64,000 bases of DNA from Pseudomonas sp. PDM04 (GTDB lineage Bacteria; Pseudomonadota; Gammaproteobacteria; Pseudomonadales; Pseudomonadaceae): assembly GCF_014851765.1 (NCBI RefSeq), contig NZ_JACVAI010000002.1, positions 620,001 through 684,000 on the forward strand, in the 5' to 3' direction. The notes under the pieces were generated by a model that saw only the letters and a program-made list of their open reading frames with translations, did no database searches and was not told the DNA's origin. The position numbers and the translations under genes were made by a program. Shown in pieces: positions 35,205 to 44,440 of this stretch. Each line of letters opens with the position of its first letter. The first letter of the stretch is position 1.

Positions 35205-35259
35205 TTTTTAATTTAGCCATTAGTTCCGGGGCAAAGCAAGCCGCCCCGGTTAAAAAAAT

Positions 35260-36297
35260 TCAGGTGCTTTCGCGCGCCAGGATTTTGAATTCGACGACGT
35301 CGGACGCCCGCGGACGTGGCAGCCCAAGGCGCTGTGCGTCGGCACTGGCCACCAGCAATTCACCGGCGCGCCGGCCGATGCGATAGGGATCGACCGAGAC
35401 GGTGGTGATGGTCGGCGTGCAATAGCGCGAGACTTCGAAATCACCGAAACCGGCGATCGCGATGTCATCGGGGACGCGTCGCCCCTGTCGATGGCACTCC
35501 ATGATGGCGCCGAACGCCGACAGGTCACTGACGCACATGACCGCCTCGGTGTCCGGCCACTTTTCCAGCAGCCGTTCCACCGACTCGCCACCATGGCTCA
35601 TGGTGATGGGCGACTCGCCATACTCCATCACCCGAGGCTCCCCTGCCCCCAATGCCGCGACCGCCTGGAGGTAGCCTTGCTGACGTTGCTGGCCACGGTG
35701 GTCGAGTACCGAGGCACCGCCGATGTAGCCAATGCGCCGGTAGCCCTGCCGATGCAGGTGTTCGTAGAGTGCGGCGGCGGCGGCCACGTTGCTGAACCCC
35801 ACCGATTGCTCGATAGGGTCCTCTGGAATGTCCCAGGTCTCGACCACGGGCACTTGTGCCTGGCGCAGCAGTTTGCGGGTTTCGTCCAGGTGCGCGCTGC
35901 CGGTCAGCATCACCCCCACCGGCCGATGGCGCAACAGCGTGCGGACCAGCAAGGCCTCCTGCTCCAGGTGGTAATCGGTGTCCCCCAACAGCAGGCACAG
36001 GCCGTGTTCGCTGACGGCATCATTGAGACCGCGCACGGTGTCGGCAAAGTTCGAGCTCGCCAACGACGGCACCAGCGCCACGATGAATTCCGAGCGCCCG
36101 GTGGCCAGGGTGCCCGCCGAGGCATCAGGCAGATAGCCAAGGGTTTCAATCGCCTCGTGGACAAGCTTTTGCGTGCGCTCCGACACGTCGCGACCGGCCA
36201 GGACCCGGGACACCGTCATCTTCGAGACACCGGCCAGTTTGGCAACGTCGGCCATGCGCGGCGGCGTGGTGGTTTTGCCTGATTCCTCGTAACTCAT
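35260..36297 (-). CDS. LacI-family transcriptional repressor
   Basis: A 345-aa LacI-type repressor: HTH in RMADVAKLAGVSKMTVSRVL, hinge LGYLPDASAGTLATGRSEFI, and a periplasmic-binding-protein-like core. It resembles GntR (gluconate repressor) members. The ATG at 36297 follows AGGAC. It sits between the transporter and the catabolic genes, both of which carry the palindrome TGTTACCGGTAACA, so it is the likely repressor, induced by a pentonate or keto-pentonate. Confidence 0.9.
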   Translation of the reverse strand: MSYEESGKTTTPPRMADVAKLAGVSKMTVSRVLAGRDVSERTQKLVHEAIETLGYLPDASAGTLATGRSEFIVALVPSLASSNFADTVRGLNDAVSEHGLCLLLGDTDYHLEQEALLVRTLLRHRPVGVMLTGSAHLDETRKLLRQAQVPVVETWDIPEDPIEQSVGFSNVAAAAALYEHLHRQGYRRIGYIGGASVLDHRGQQRQQGYLQAVAALGAGEPRVMEYGESPITMSHGGESVERLLEKWPDTEAVMCVSDLSAFGAIMECHRQGRRVPDDIAIAGFGDFEVSRYCTPTITTVSVDPYRIGRRAGELLVASADAQRLGLPRPRASDVVEFKILAREST

Positions 36298-36460
36298 GAA
36301 CGTCCTGTTTTGCTGAAAATGACCGGCGGACCCTGGAATTCAACGCCACCAACACGGATGGTCGCTGATTATACATGGGCGCCGACGGGCCTACCTCTGC
36401 TCGTTGCAAGGGAGCCCCACGCGCCTTCAAGCACGATATTGGCGCTTTACAAAAAGAAAA

Positions 36461-36474
36461 TGTTACCGGTAACA
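36461..36474. promoter_or_regulatory. LacI/GntR-type operator before dehydratase gene
   Basis: TGTTACCGGTAACA, identical to the site at 35191. It lies 70 nt upstream of the dehydratase ATG and 163 nt from the repressor start, so it may also autoregulate the repressor. Confidence 0.85.
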
Positions 36475-36543
36475 TCAAATCATTCGAACACCCGCTGCGG
36501 TGATTCACTTTCCGTCGATACGCTTCTAACAAGAGATAAAACC

Positions 36544-38328
36544 ATGCCTGACAACACGCTTCGGCCCCTGCGCAGCCAACAATGGTTTGACGATCCCGAT
36601 CATGCCGACATGACTGCGCTCTACGTCGAACGCTTCATGAACTACGGCATGACGCGCGAGGAGTTGCAGTCGGGCCGGCCCATCATCGGCATCGCCCAAA
36701 CCGGCAGCGATCTGGCACCGTGCAACCGCCATCACCTCGAACTCTCGCAGCGCACCAAGGCGGGCATTCGCGATGCCGGGGGCATTCCGATGGAGTTCCC
36801 CGTGCACCCGATGGCCGAACAGACCCGCCGCCCTACTGCCGCACTGGACCGCAACCTGGCTTACCTGGGCCTGGTGGAGATTCTTCATGGCTTCCCGCTC
36901 GATGGCGTGGTGCTGACCACGGGCTGCGACAAGACCACGCCCGCCTGCCTCATGGCGGCGGCGACGGTGGATATACCGGCGATTGTGCTGTCGGGCGGGC
37001 CGATGCTCGACGGTCACCACAAAGGCCAGTTGATCGGCTCCGGCACGGTGCTGTGGCATGCGCGCAACCTGCTGTCCAGCGGTGAGATCGATTACGAAGG
37101 TTTCATGGAGATGACCACGGCGGCCTCGCCTTCGATCGGTCACTGCAACACCATGGGCACCGCGTTGTCGATGAACGCACTGGCCGAAGCCCTGGGCATG
37201 TCACTGCCCGGCTGCGCGAGCATTCCGGCGGCCTATCGTGAACGCGGGCAGATGGCCTATGCCACGGGCAAGCGCATCGTCGACATGGTCCGCCAGGACA
37301 TTCGCCCGTCGCAGATCATGACCCGCGAAGCCTTCGAGAATGCCATCGCCGTGGCCTCGGCGCTGGGGGCCTCGACCAATTGCCCGCCGCACCTGATCGC
37401 GATCGCACGGCACACCGGCATCGACCTCAGCCTGCAAGACTGGCAACGCATCGGCGAAGACGTGCCCCTGCTGGTCAACTGCATGCCCGCCGGCAAATAC
37501 CTCGGTGAAGGCTTCCACCGCGCCGGCGGCGTGCCGGCGGTGATGCACGAGCTGAAGAACGCCGGACGGCTGCATGAAGCCTGCGCCACCGTCTCGGGCA
37601 AGACCATTGGCGAGATCGTCAGCAACGCTGCCGCCAGCGACCCGGATGTCATCCACGCGTATGAAGATCCGTTGATTCAACGCGCCGGGTTCATCGTGTT
37701 GAGCGGCAACTTCTTCGACAGCGCGATCATGAAGATGTCGGTGGTCGGCGAAGCCTTCCGTAAGACCTATTTGTCCGAACCCGGCGCGGAAAACAGTTTC
37801 GAAGCCCGGGCCATCGTGTTCGAGGGACCCGAGGATTATCACGCGCGCATCAACGACCCTGCGCTGGACATCGACGAGCGCTGCATTCTGGTCATCCGGG
37901 GCTGCGGCACCGTGGGTTATCCGGGCAGCGCCGAGGTGGTCAACATGGCCCCGCCTGCCGAGCTGATCAAACGCGGTATCGACTCCCTGCCCTGCCTGGG
38001 TGACGGGCGCCAGAGCGGCACTTCGGCCAGCCCGTCGATCCTCAACATGTCCCCTGAGGCCGCGGTGGGCGGAGGCATCGGCCTGCTGGAAACCAATGAT
38101 CGTCTGCGCATCGATCTGAATGCGCGCCGGGTCGATCTGCTGGTGGATGAAAGCGAAATGGCCCGCCGCCAGGCCGCGTTCAAACCGACCGTTCCCGCGT
38201 CGCAAACGCCGTGGCAGGAAATCTACCGGCAGCAGGTTGGCCAGCTCTCGACCGGTGGCTGCCTGGAGCCCGCGACCCTGCACCTGCGGGTCATCGCGCG
38301 CAGCGGCAATCCACGTCACTCCCACTGA
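36544..38328 (+). CDS. IlvD/Edd-family pentonate dehydratase
   Basis: A 594-aa Fe-S dehydratase. The three cluster cysteines are Cys60 (SDLAPCNRHH), Cys128 (TTGCDKTTPAC) and Cys201 (IGHCNTMGTA); the GRQSGTSASPSILNMSPEAA segment is the typical C-terminal active-site loop. Length and neighbours fit D-xylonate/L-arabonate dehydratase (XylD/AraC type), which makes 2-keto-3-deoxypentonate, rather than branched-chain biosynthesis. The ATG at 36544 was chosen; the longer frame to 36310 covers the operator. First gene of a three-enzyme operon. Confidence 0.87.
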   Translation: MPDNTLRPLRSQQWFDDPDHADMTALYVERFMNYGMTREELQSGRPIIGIAQTGSDLAPCNRHHLELSQRTKAGIRDAGGIPMEFPVHPMAEQTRRPTAALDRNLAYLGLVEILHGFPLDGVVLTTGCDKTTPACLMAAATVDIPAIVLSGGPMLDGHHKGQLIGSGTVLWHARNLLSSGEIDYEGFMEMTTAASPSIGHCNTMGTALSMNALAEALGMSLPGCASIPAAYRERGQMAYATGKRIVDMVRQDIRPSQIMTREAFENAIAVASALGASTNCPPHLIAIARHTGIDLSLQDWQRIGEDVPLLVNCMPAGKYLGEGFHRAGGVPAVMHELKNAGRLHEACATVSGKTIGEIVSNAAASDPDVIHAYEDPLIQRAGFIVLSGNFFDSAIMKMSVVGEAFRKTYLSEPGAENSFEARAIVFEGPEDYHARINDPALDIDERCILVIRGCGTVGYPGSAEVVNMAPPAELIKRGIDSLPCLGDGRQSGTSASPSILNMSPEAAVGGGIGLLETNDRLRIDLNARRVDLLVDESEMARRQAAFKPTVPASQTPWQEIYRQQVGQLSTGGCLEPATLHLRVIARSGNPRHSH

Positions 38329-38356
38329 TCCGCCACTTTTGCAAAGGTTTTTGTCC

Positions 38357-39574
38357 ATGTCCCAACCTTCCGCTGTATCGACCCTGTCGGCGTTGAACGT
38401 GCCGGCTCAAGACCTCGCTCAAGGCACCTGGATCAGTCGTGCCTGGATTCCCGGTGCCCATGCAGGGCCCGCCGTCGTCCTGCTCAAGGACGGGCAAGTC
38501 CATGACATCAGTGCCCGGGTAGCGACTGTTTCGGCACTGCTCGAACTGGATGATCCGGTGGCTTACCTGCGCAGCTTGCCGTTGCAGGCGCCGTTGATCG
38601 GTTTTGACGATCTGCTGATCAACAGCGATGCGGCCGTTCGCGACGACACACGGCCGTGGCTGTTGGCGCCGATCGACCTGCAAGCGGTGAAAGCCGCCGG
38701 GGTGACTTTCGCCACCAGCATGCTCGAGCGCGTGGTCGAAGAGCAGGCCAAGGGCGACCCGGCCAAGGCCGACAGCATTCGCGCCACCCTGACCGAGAGT
38801 ATCGGCGCTGACCTCGGCGACATCGTGCCGGGCTCCTCCCAGGCTGCCGCGCTCAAGGAGGTGCTGATCAGCCAGGGCATGTGGTCGCAGTACCTCGAAG
38901 TGGGCATCGGCCCGGATGCCGAGATATTCACCAAGGCCCAGCCGTTGTCCGCGATGGGCTACGGAGCGGACATCGGTATTCATCCGAAGTCCAGCTGGAA
39001 CAACCCCGAGCCGGAAGTGGTGCTGGCGGTGAACAGCCGTGGCCAGGTTCAGGGGGCGACGCTGGGCAATGACGTCAACCTGCGCGATTTCGAGGGGCGC
39101 AGCGCGTTGTTGCTGTCCAAGGCCAAGGACAACAACGCGTCGACCGCACTCGGACCCTTTATCCGGCTGTTCGATGAAACCTTCGGCATCGAGGACGTGC
39201 GCTCGGCGGAGGTCGCACTGCGTGTGGTGGGCAAGGAAGGGTTCATCATGGACGGCAGCAGCTCCATGAACCAGATCAGCCGCGATCCGTTGGACCTGGT
39301 GGCGCAAACACTCAACGAAAACCATCAATACCCGGATGGCTTCGTGCTGTTCCTCGGCACCCTGTTTGCCCCCAAGCAGGACCGCGATCTGCCCGGCGGA
39401 GGCTTTACCCATAAAGAGGGTGACCTGGTCGCCATCAGCAGCGCCAAGCTCGGTACGCTGGTCAACCGGGTGACCACCAGTGACCGCGCGCCGGCCTGGC
39501 AAATGGGTTATCGCGCCCTGCTCGACAACTTGCACGGCCGTGGCCTGGTGGCCGCCGCGATCAAGCCCCGCTAG
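38357..39574 (+). CDS. FAH-family 2-keto-3-deoxypentonate dehydratase
   Basis: A 405-aa fumarylacetoacetate-hydrolase-family protein. The C-terminal domain shows the metal-binding EVGIGPDAEIFTKAQPLSAM and the NPEPEVVLAVN motif. In Weimberg-type pathways the second dehydration (2-keto-3-deoxyxylonate or -arabonate to alpha-ketoglutarate semialdehyde) is done by FAH-related enzymes (XylX). It is between dehydratase and KGSA dehydrogenase genes, which supports that role. ATG at 38357 after a short gap. Confidence 0.82.
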   Translation: MSQPSAVSTLSALNVPAQDLAQGTWISRAWIPGAHAGPAVVLLKDGQVHDISARVATVSALLELDDPVAYLRSLPLQAPLIGFDDLLINSDAAVRDDTRPWLLAPIDLQAVKAAGVTFATSMLERVVEEQAKGDPAKADSIRATLTESIGADLGDIVPGSSQAAALKEVLISQGMWSQYLEVGIGPDAEIFTKAQPLSAMGYGADIGIHPKSSWNNPEPEVVLAVNSRGQVQGATLGNDVNLRDFEGRSALLLSKAKDNNASTALGPFIRLFDETFGIEDVRSAEVALRVVGKEGFIMDGSSSMNQISRDPLDLVAQTLNENHQYPDGFVLFLGTLFAPKQDRDLPGGGFTHKEGDLVAISSAKLGTLVNRVTTSDRAPAWQMGYRALLDNLHGRGLVAAAIKPR

Positions 39575-39591
39575 TCAAGACGAGAATGCCC

Positions 39592-41178
39592 ATGAACGCC
39601 TACACCGGACACAACTTCATCAATGGCGCGCGCAGCGCCAAGGGCCAGTCGCGCCTGCACAGTTTCGACGCCAACACGGGTCAGGAACTGCCGGGTTTCT
39701 TCAGTGAAGCCACGCAAGAGGAAGTGGACGCTGCCGCCCAGGCGGCGGCAACGGCCTACCAGGCCTACCGCACCCTGCCGGCCAGTCGACGCGCGGCCTT
39801 TCTCGACGCGATCGCCGATGAGCTCGACGCCCTGGGTGACGAATTCATTGCGACGGTCTGCCGCGAAACGGCGTTGCCGGCCGGGCGCATTCAAGGGGAG
39901 CGCGCCCGCACCAGTGGTCAGATGCGCCTGTTTGCCAAGGTGCTGCGTCGGGGTGATTTCTACGGTGCACGCATCGACCGTGCCCTGCCCGATCGCCAAC
40001 CCCTGCCCCGCCCCGATCTGCGCCAGTACCACATCGGGATCGGCCCGGTCGCCGTATTCGGCGCCAGCAATTTCCCCTTGGCCTTCTCCACCGCCGGTGG
40101 CGATACCGCCGCTGCGCTGGCGGCGGGTTGCCCCGTGGTCTTCAAGGCCCACCCCGGCCACATGGCCACGGCCGAATGGGTCGCCCTGGCAATCATTCGC
40201 GCCGCCGAACAGACGGACATGCCGGCCGGTGTCTTCAACATGATTTACGGCGGTACGGTCGGCGCCTGGCTGGTGCAGCATCCGGCGATCAAGGCGGTGG
40301 GCTTCACCGGGTCGCTCAAGGGAGGCCGGGCGTTGTGCGACATGGCGGCGGCACGACCCGAACCCATTCCGGTGTTCGCCGAAATGTCGAGTGTCAATCC
40401 GCTGCTGGTGCTGCCCCAGGCCCTGAAAAACCGGGGTGCAAAGGTAGCGGCCGAGCTCTGCGCCTCGGTGGTTCAAGGGGCCGGGCAGTTCTGTACCAAA
40501 CCGGGCATGGTGATCGGCATACGCTCACCCGAGTTCGACGCGTTCCTCGATGAGCTCGCCCGGCAGATCAACGCGCAGCCGACCCACACCATGCTCAACG
40601 CCGGCGGCCTATGCAATTACGCTGACGGCCTGGCGCACCTGCAGGATCACCCGCAGATCCATCATCGGGCGGGACATCCTCAAGTCGGTGGTCAGGCTCA
40701 TCCGCAGTTGTTCGAAGCGCACCCCGAACTGCTGATCAACCGTGACGAACTGCTGCAGCACGAAGTGTTTGGCCCGGTGGTGGTCGTGGTGGCGGTCAAT
40801 GACCGGCACCACCTGCAGCAAGCGCTGCAAGGACTGCAGGGACAACTGACGGCGACCTTGATTGCCGAACCGGCGGACCTGGACGCCTTTGCCGAGTTGA
40901 TTCCCTTGCTGGAACTGAAGGCCGGTCGCCTCTTGCTTAACGGCTACCCGACCGGTGTCGAAGTCTGCGATGCGATGGTGCATGGCGGCCCCTACCCGGC
41001 CACCTCGGATGCCCGAGGCTCGTCGGTGGGAACGCTGTCGATCAACCGTTTCCTGCGGCCGATCTGCTTCCAGAACTACCCTGACCGCTTGCTCCCGGAC
41101 GCCTTGAAAAACGCCAATCCGCTGGGGATTCTGCGCCTGGTAGACGGCGTCAGTACCCACGAAAGCCTGAGTGAATGA
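39592..41178 (+). CDS. Alpha-ketoglutarate semialdehyde dehydrogenase (NADP+)
   Basis: A 528-aa aldehyde dehydrogenase of the KGSADH type. The N-terminal YTGHNFINGARSAKGQ opens the family; the catalytic Cys is in QGAGQFCTKPG and the Glu in PVFAEMSSVNP; the cofactor loop GFTGSLKGGRA follows. It oxidises the semialdehyde to 2-oxoglutarate, last step of the pentonate route. ATGs at 39586 and 39592 are both possible; neither has a strong ribosome binding site. Ends before a strong terminator. Confidence 0.88.
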   Translation: MNAYTGHNFINGARSAKGQSRLHSFDANTGQELPGFFSEATQEEVDAAAQAAATAYQAYRTLPASRRAAFLDAIADELDALGDEFIATVCRETALPAGRIQGERARTSGQMRLFAKVLRRGDFYGARIDRALPDRQPLPRPDLRQYHIGIGPVAVFGASNFPLAFSTAGGDTAAALAAGCPVVFKAHPGHMATAEWVALAIIRAAEQTDMPAGVFNMIYGGTVGAWLVQHPAIKAVGFTGSLKGGRALCDMAAARPEPIPVFAEMSSVNPLLVLPQALKNRGAKVAAELCASVVQGAGQFCTKPGMVIGIRSPEFDAFLDELARQINAQPTHTMLNAGGLCNYADGLAHLQDHPQIHHRAGHPQVGGQAHPQLFEAHPELLINRDELLQHEVFGPVVVVVAVNDRHHLQQALQGLQGQLTATLIAEPADLDAFAELIPLLELKAGRLLLNGYPTGVEVCDAMVHGGPYPATSDARGSSVGTLSINRFLRPICFQNYPDRLLPDALKNANPLGILRLVDGVSTHESLSE

Positions 41179-41210
41179 GGCGACGCGACCAGACGAAGAG
41201 ATGAATGAAA

Positions 41211-41234
41211 ACGGGCGCCAGGGCGCCCGTTTTG
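41211..41234. terminator. Bidirectional terminator ACGGGCGC-CAGG-GCGCCCGT
   Basis: Perfect stem (41211-41230) with AAAA before and TTTT after. It separates the converging KGSADH and ABM genes; one of four terminators in the window with the same stem. Confidence 0.85.
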
Positions 41235-41237
41235 ATT

Positions 41238-41552
41238 TCAGCCGTGATGTTCGCCAGCCGGAAAATCGCCCCCCTCGATATGGTAGACGTTAGGTTCTTC
41301 CGAAAAATAGGCCTCCAGGCCCATCATGAACTGCCGGTGGTCTTCACTCTCTTCGAAGCCCGGCGTGTGATCTTCCAGTGAAGCCCAGCGCACGATCAGG
41401 TTGAATAGCTGGGGGCTTTCAATCCCTTGCGCGAGCAGGTGACCGCCGTACCCCTTTGCGCGGGTGAGCAACGGTGCGACCTCGGCGAAGGCACGTCTGA
41501 ATTGTTCAATGCGCTCCTTGTGCACGGGGAGCTGAGCAATCTCATAAATCAT
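41238..41552 (-). CDS. ABM-domain monooxygenase-like protein
   Basis: A 104-aa ABM (YgiN-like) protein (IYEIAQLPVHKERIEQFRRA, RAKGYGGHLLAQGIESPQLF). Such proteins are small cofactor-independent oxygenases or quinol-oxidation partners. ATG at 41552, following AGAGGAAACGCC. It follows a quinone-oxidoreductase-like gene by 42 nt on the same strand, so the two form an operon under the ArsR-type repressor. Confidence 0.82.
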   Translation of the reverse strand: MIYEIAQLPVHKERIEQFRRAFAEVAPLLTRAKGYGGHLLAQGIESPQLFNLIVRWASLEDHTPGFEESEDHRQFMMGLEAYFSEEPNVYHIEGGDFPAGEHHG

Positions 41553-41594
41553 GGCGTTTCCTCTGATAGGACTTGAACGGTTGAAAACCCGCAC

Positions 41595-42569
41595 TCACGA
41601 GATGAGCGACGGCTCGACTGCAATCGCGATTTTTCCTTGAAGGCCGTTGTTGGGGCTCTCCAGCCGGGCATGGGCGAGTGCAAGGTCGGCAAGCGAATAG
41701 ACCGCGCCCACGTGGGGCCGCAGCTGGCCGCGCTCTACCAACGCGCTCAGCTCATCCAGCTTGCCGCGGTTCTGCCGGGTGAACACGAAGTGATAACTCG
41801 CGTTCTTGCCCCAGGCCTGAACAAGGTTCTGCGGCTTTGCGATGTCCACAATCGAAACCACGCGGCCCAGTTGAGCAAGCACGTCGGGGCTGCGCGACAA
41901 CGTGTCGCCGCCGATGGTGTCGAACACCACATCCACGCCGTGGCCGCCGGTTTCCCGCAGGATGGCGTCAACGTAACCTTCCTTTTCGTAGTCGATGAGC
42001 ACATCGGCACCCAGGCTGCGTGCGAACTCGGCGTTCGCTTCGCGCACGGTCGTGAACACCCGCGCCCCGATGGCTTTTGCCAACTGGATTGCGACATGAC
42101 CGACGCCTCCCGCGCCGCCGTGGATGAGGATGCTTTCCCCCACTTTGAGCGCGGCACGCACGGTCAGGGCTTCCCACACCGTCCCGCCCACCAGGGTCAG
42201 ACTTGCCGCCTCCAGGTGGCTCAGTGACGGCGGCTTCTTCCCGATAATGCTTTCGTCTGCCACGTGGTACTCGGCATAACTGCCTGGCCCGTCGAAGATT
42301 TGCGGCGTGTACCAGACCTCATCCCCCGGGACGAAGCTCTTCACACCCGGCCCGACGGCTTCGACTACACCCGATACGTCGTGTCCGGTAATGGCCGGCA
42401 GTGGCACCAGCTCGGCGTAATCGCCGCGTCTTACCTGATAATCCAAGGGGTTGATGGAGGTCGCATGGACCCGCACCAGGACTTGCCCGGCACCCGGCAC
42501 GGGTTTGGGCACGTCGCAGAGTTCGAACGAATCCGGACCGCCAAATGATTTGAGCATCATCGCTTTCAT
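41595..42569 (-). CDS. NADPH:quinone-oxidoreductase-like zinc-less MDR protein
   Basis: A 324-aa medium-chain reductase: [40 protein letters not shown], cofactor loop [20 protein letters not shown] and [14 protein letters not shown]. No zinc-binding Cys cluster, as in zeta-crystallin-type reductases of quinones or enones. An ArsR-type operator lies 29 nt upstream; the repressor gene is next. Substrate unknown. Confidence 0.88.
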   Translation of the reverse strand: MKAMMLKSFGGPDSFELCDVPKPVPGAGQVLVRVHATSINPLDYQVRRGDYAELVPLPAITGHDVSGVVEAVGPGVKSFVPGDEVWYTPQIFDGPGSYAEYHVADESIIGKKPPSLSHLEAASLTLVGGTVWEALTVRAALKVGESILIHGGAGGVGHVAIQLAKAIGARVFTTVREANAEFARSLGADVLIDYEKEGYVDAILRETGGHGVDVVFDTIGGDTLSRSPDVLAQLGRVVSIVDIAKPQNLVQAWGKNASYHFVFTRQNRGKLDELSALVERGQLRPHVGAVYSLADLALAHARLESPNNGLQGKIAIAVEPSLIS

Positions 42570-42597
42570 TGAAAAATCCTCGTATCGACAAAAAGGG

Positions 42598-42617
42598 ATA
42601 TCGAGATATTTCGATAT
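42598..42617. promoter_or_regulatory. ArsR-type operator before quinone oxidoreductase
   Basis: ATATCGA-N6-TCGATAT inverted repeat (42598-42604 and 42611-42617), 29 nt upstream of the oxidoreductase start. The same arms and spacing recur at 42946-42965. Confidence 0.75.
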
Positions 42618-42633
42618 ACTAGAGCAAAAAAAT

Positions 42634-42936
42634 TTACAGATCTTTCCCTATGATCTCGGCCAGTGCACTGATGGTTGCTTCATTGCGCTTGTAGTAGGTC
42701 CATTGCCCGATGCGCCTGACTTCGACCAGGCCCACTCGTTGCAGCGTTGCAAGATAACCGGACACCGTGGACTGCGAGAGCCCGATACCTTCCTGAATAC
42801 TGCTGACGCAGACGCCCACCGTGAGAACGTCACCTTCATCCTGCGGAGGGAAGTTCTTAACGGGGTCCTTCAAGCCTTTCAGGATTTGAAGGCGTGTAGG
42901 GTTCGAGAGGGCTTTGAATACTTCGAGTAGTTCCAT
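42634..42936 (-). CDS. ArsR-family winged-helix repressor
   Basis: A 100-aa ArsR/SmtB-type regulator: [20 protein letters not shown], recognition helix [20 protein letters not shown], wing [13 protein letters not shown]. The CVCVSS-like metal-site cysteines of true metal sensors (ELCVCDL) are replaced by VGVCVSSIQ, so a redox or electrophile signal through one Cys is plausible. Its own promoter (42946-42965) and that of the next gene carry the same palindrome. Confidence 0.88.
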   Translation of the reverse strand: MELLEVFKALSNPTRLQILKGLKDPVKNFPPQDEGDVLTVGVCVSSIQEGIGLSQSTVSGYLATLQRVGLVEVRRIGQWTYYKRNEATISALAEIIGKDL

Positions 42937-42945
42937 GCGCCTAGG

Positions 42946-42965
42946 ATATCGAGATTTTTCGATAT
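42946..42965. promoter_or_regulatory. ArsR-type operator before the repressor gene
   Basis: ATATCGA-N6-TCGATAT (42946-42952 and 42959-42965), ten nt before the ArsR start codon: autoregulation. Confidence 0.75.
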
Positions 42966-43073
42966 GTCAATACGAGCACCGTTATTGAATTCTGTTTGCA
43001 GGAAAACTTGGAATTGACCCGCGCGCCCTCATAACAATGATCACACCCACCGTCCCCAGAGGAACGACAGACC

Positions 43074-43580
43074 ATGACCGCACACACCGAAACTGCCATT
43101 CTCGCTGGCGGCTGCTTCTGGGGCATGCAGGATCTGCTGCGGCGTTACCCCGGCGTGCTGCACACGCGAGTCGGCTACACCGGCGGCGATGTGCCGAATG
43201 CCACGTATCGCAACCATGGCAACCACGCCGAAGCCATCGAGATCGTCTTCGACCCTGCCGTGATCAGCTACCGGCAGATCCTCGAGTTCTTTTTCCAGAT
43301 CCACGACCCGAGCACGCCCAACCGCCAGGGCAACGACCTCGGCCCGAGTTATCGTTCGGCGATCTACTACCTCAGCGAAGCGCAACGTGATATCGCCGAG
43401 GACACCGCTGCCGACGTCGATGCGTCCAAGCTGTGGCCGGGTCGCGTGGTCACCGAAATCGAACCGGCCGGACCGTTCTGGGAAGCGGAGCCGGAACACC
43501 AGGATTACCTGGAGCGCATCCCGAATGGCTACACCTGCCACTTCATCCGCCCGAACTGGAAACTGCCCAAGCGCGCCTGA
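43074..43580 (+). CDS. msrA: Peptide-methionine (S)-S-oxide reductase MsrA
   Basis: A 168-aa MsrA: catalytic Cys in [20 protein letters not shown], then [20 protein letters not shown] and [11 protein letters not shown]. The C-terminal part has [16 protein letters not shown]. It repairs methionine-S-sulfoxide in oxidised proteins. The window has no msrB beside it; the housekeeping msrA of Pseudomonas is longer, so this may be an accessory copy. ATG with AGAGGAACG upstream. Confidence 0.92.
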   Translation: MTAHTETAILAGGCFWGMQDLLRRYPGVLHTRVGYTGGDVPNATYRNHGNHAEAIEIVFDPAVISYRQILEFFFQIHDPSTPNRQGNDLGPSYRSAIYYLSEAQRDIAEDTAADVDASKLWPGRVVTEIEPAGPFWEAEPEHQDYLERIPNGYTCHFIRPNWKLPKRA

Positions 43581-43635
43581 GTCTCGGGCGCCCCGCTTCA
43601 CGCGGGTGCGGCGTTGAGGTGAGTGCTTGTGCCCG

Positions 43636-43662
43636 AAAGCAGCCTCTTGGCAGGCTGCTTTT
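43636..43662 (+). terminator. Terminator after msrA
   Basis: AAAGCAGCCT (43636-43645) pairs with AGGCTGCTTT (43652-43661), followed by TT and pyrimidines. Same stem type as 10852. Confidence 0.7.
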
Positions 43663-43782
43663 CCCCCTTCTCGGCCTTTGCTGTCGGCGGGGCTGAGAAA
43701 CCGACAGCGGTGGTCTTTGCGCTGAACGATACGCGTGGCAGCTTCAAGCCTGTGTGAAGCCTGAAAAGAAAACTTGATCCAG

Positions 43783-43801
43783 TTATTGACCGATCATTCC
43801 A
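43783..43801. promoter_or_regulatory. TetR operator before tetR-type gene
   Basis: TTATTGACCGATCATTCCA, 19 nt before the TetR start. The site at 44409-44427 reads the same on the minus strand with one mismatch. Confidence 0.75.
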
Positions 43802-43820
43802 ATATTTTTATGATCCGCAA

Positions 43821-44387
43821 ATGGCCAGACCTAAAGAATTCGACATTGATGTAGCCCTCGACGCAGCGGTCGAAGTATTTCGCGAGCATGGTTTCGCCGG
43901 TACCTCGGCACAAATGCTGACCACCGCCATGCGCATCGGCAAACAAAGCCTCTACGACACATTTGGTGGAAAGTGGCCGTTGTACTGCTCGGCCCTGGAA
44001 AAATATGGCGCCGCTGAAACGGCTGAGCATGTCGCCAGGCTTGAAGGCAGCCCCAGCGCTCTCGAAGGCCTGGAGCGGATGCTCGAACGTGTGGTGGAAC
44101 AAGCCCGGCGACCGTGTCTGGGCGTCAGTTCCATCAACGAGTTCGGCGATCAGCAGGAAGAACTGATCAAGATCCGCAAAGCTGCTGGCCGGGCGTTGCG
44201 TACGGCATTGTTGAATTGCATCGGCGAAGCGAAAGAGGCCGGCGATCTGGCGGCCGACCTCGATCCGGATCATGCCGTCGCGTTTGTATTGGCCAACGTG
44301 GCCGCGATTCGCCTCGCGGCGCGGGGCGGCGCGGAACCGGCCGAATTGCGCGCCTTGGCTCGCCTCGCTATCAAGGCTCTGAAATGA
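43821..44387 (+). CDS. TetR/AcrR-family repressor
   Basis: A 188-aa repressor: N-terminal HTH (FREHGFAGTSAQMLTTAMRI, GKQSLYDTFGGKWPLYCSAL) and a helical ligand domain with Cys101 (RRPCLGVSSINEF). It lies 53 nt before a quinone-oxidoreductase-like gene. An 18/19 matched operator sits both before this gene and before that one, so it is autoregulated and controls it. Confidence 0.9.
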   Translation: MARPKEFDIDVALDAAVEVFREHGFAGTSAQMLTTAMRIGKQSLYDTFGGKWPLYCSALEKYGAAETAEHVARLEGSPSALEGLERMLERVVEQARRPCLGVSSINEFGDQQEELIKIRKAAGRALRTALLNCIGEAKEAGDLAADLDPDHAVAFVLANVAAIRLAARGGAEPAELRALARLAIKALK

Positions 44388-44408
44388 GCCCCTTTTTTTG
44401 CCTAATTC

Positions 44409-44427
44409 TGGAATGATCGTTCAATAA
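44409..44427. promoter_or_regulatory. TetR operator before quinone oxidoreductase
   Basis: TGGAATGATCGTTCAATAA, the inverse of the operator at 43783 with a single difference; its core GAATGATCGTTC is nearly palindromic. It lies 13 nt before the oxidoreductase ATG. Confidence 0.75.
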
Positions 44428-44440
44428 CGAGGTTCAAAAC

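Noticed and set aside
36310..36543. N-terminal extension of the dehydratase ORF
   Set aside because: Covers the LacI operator and promoter; conserved dehydratase sequence begins after the ATG at 36544.
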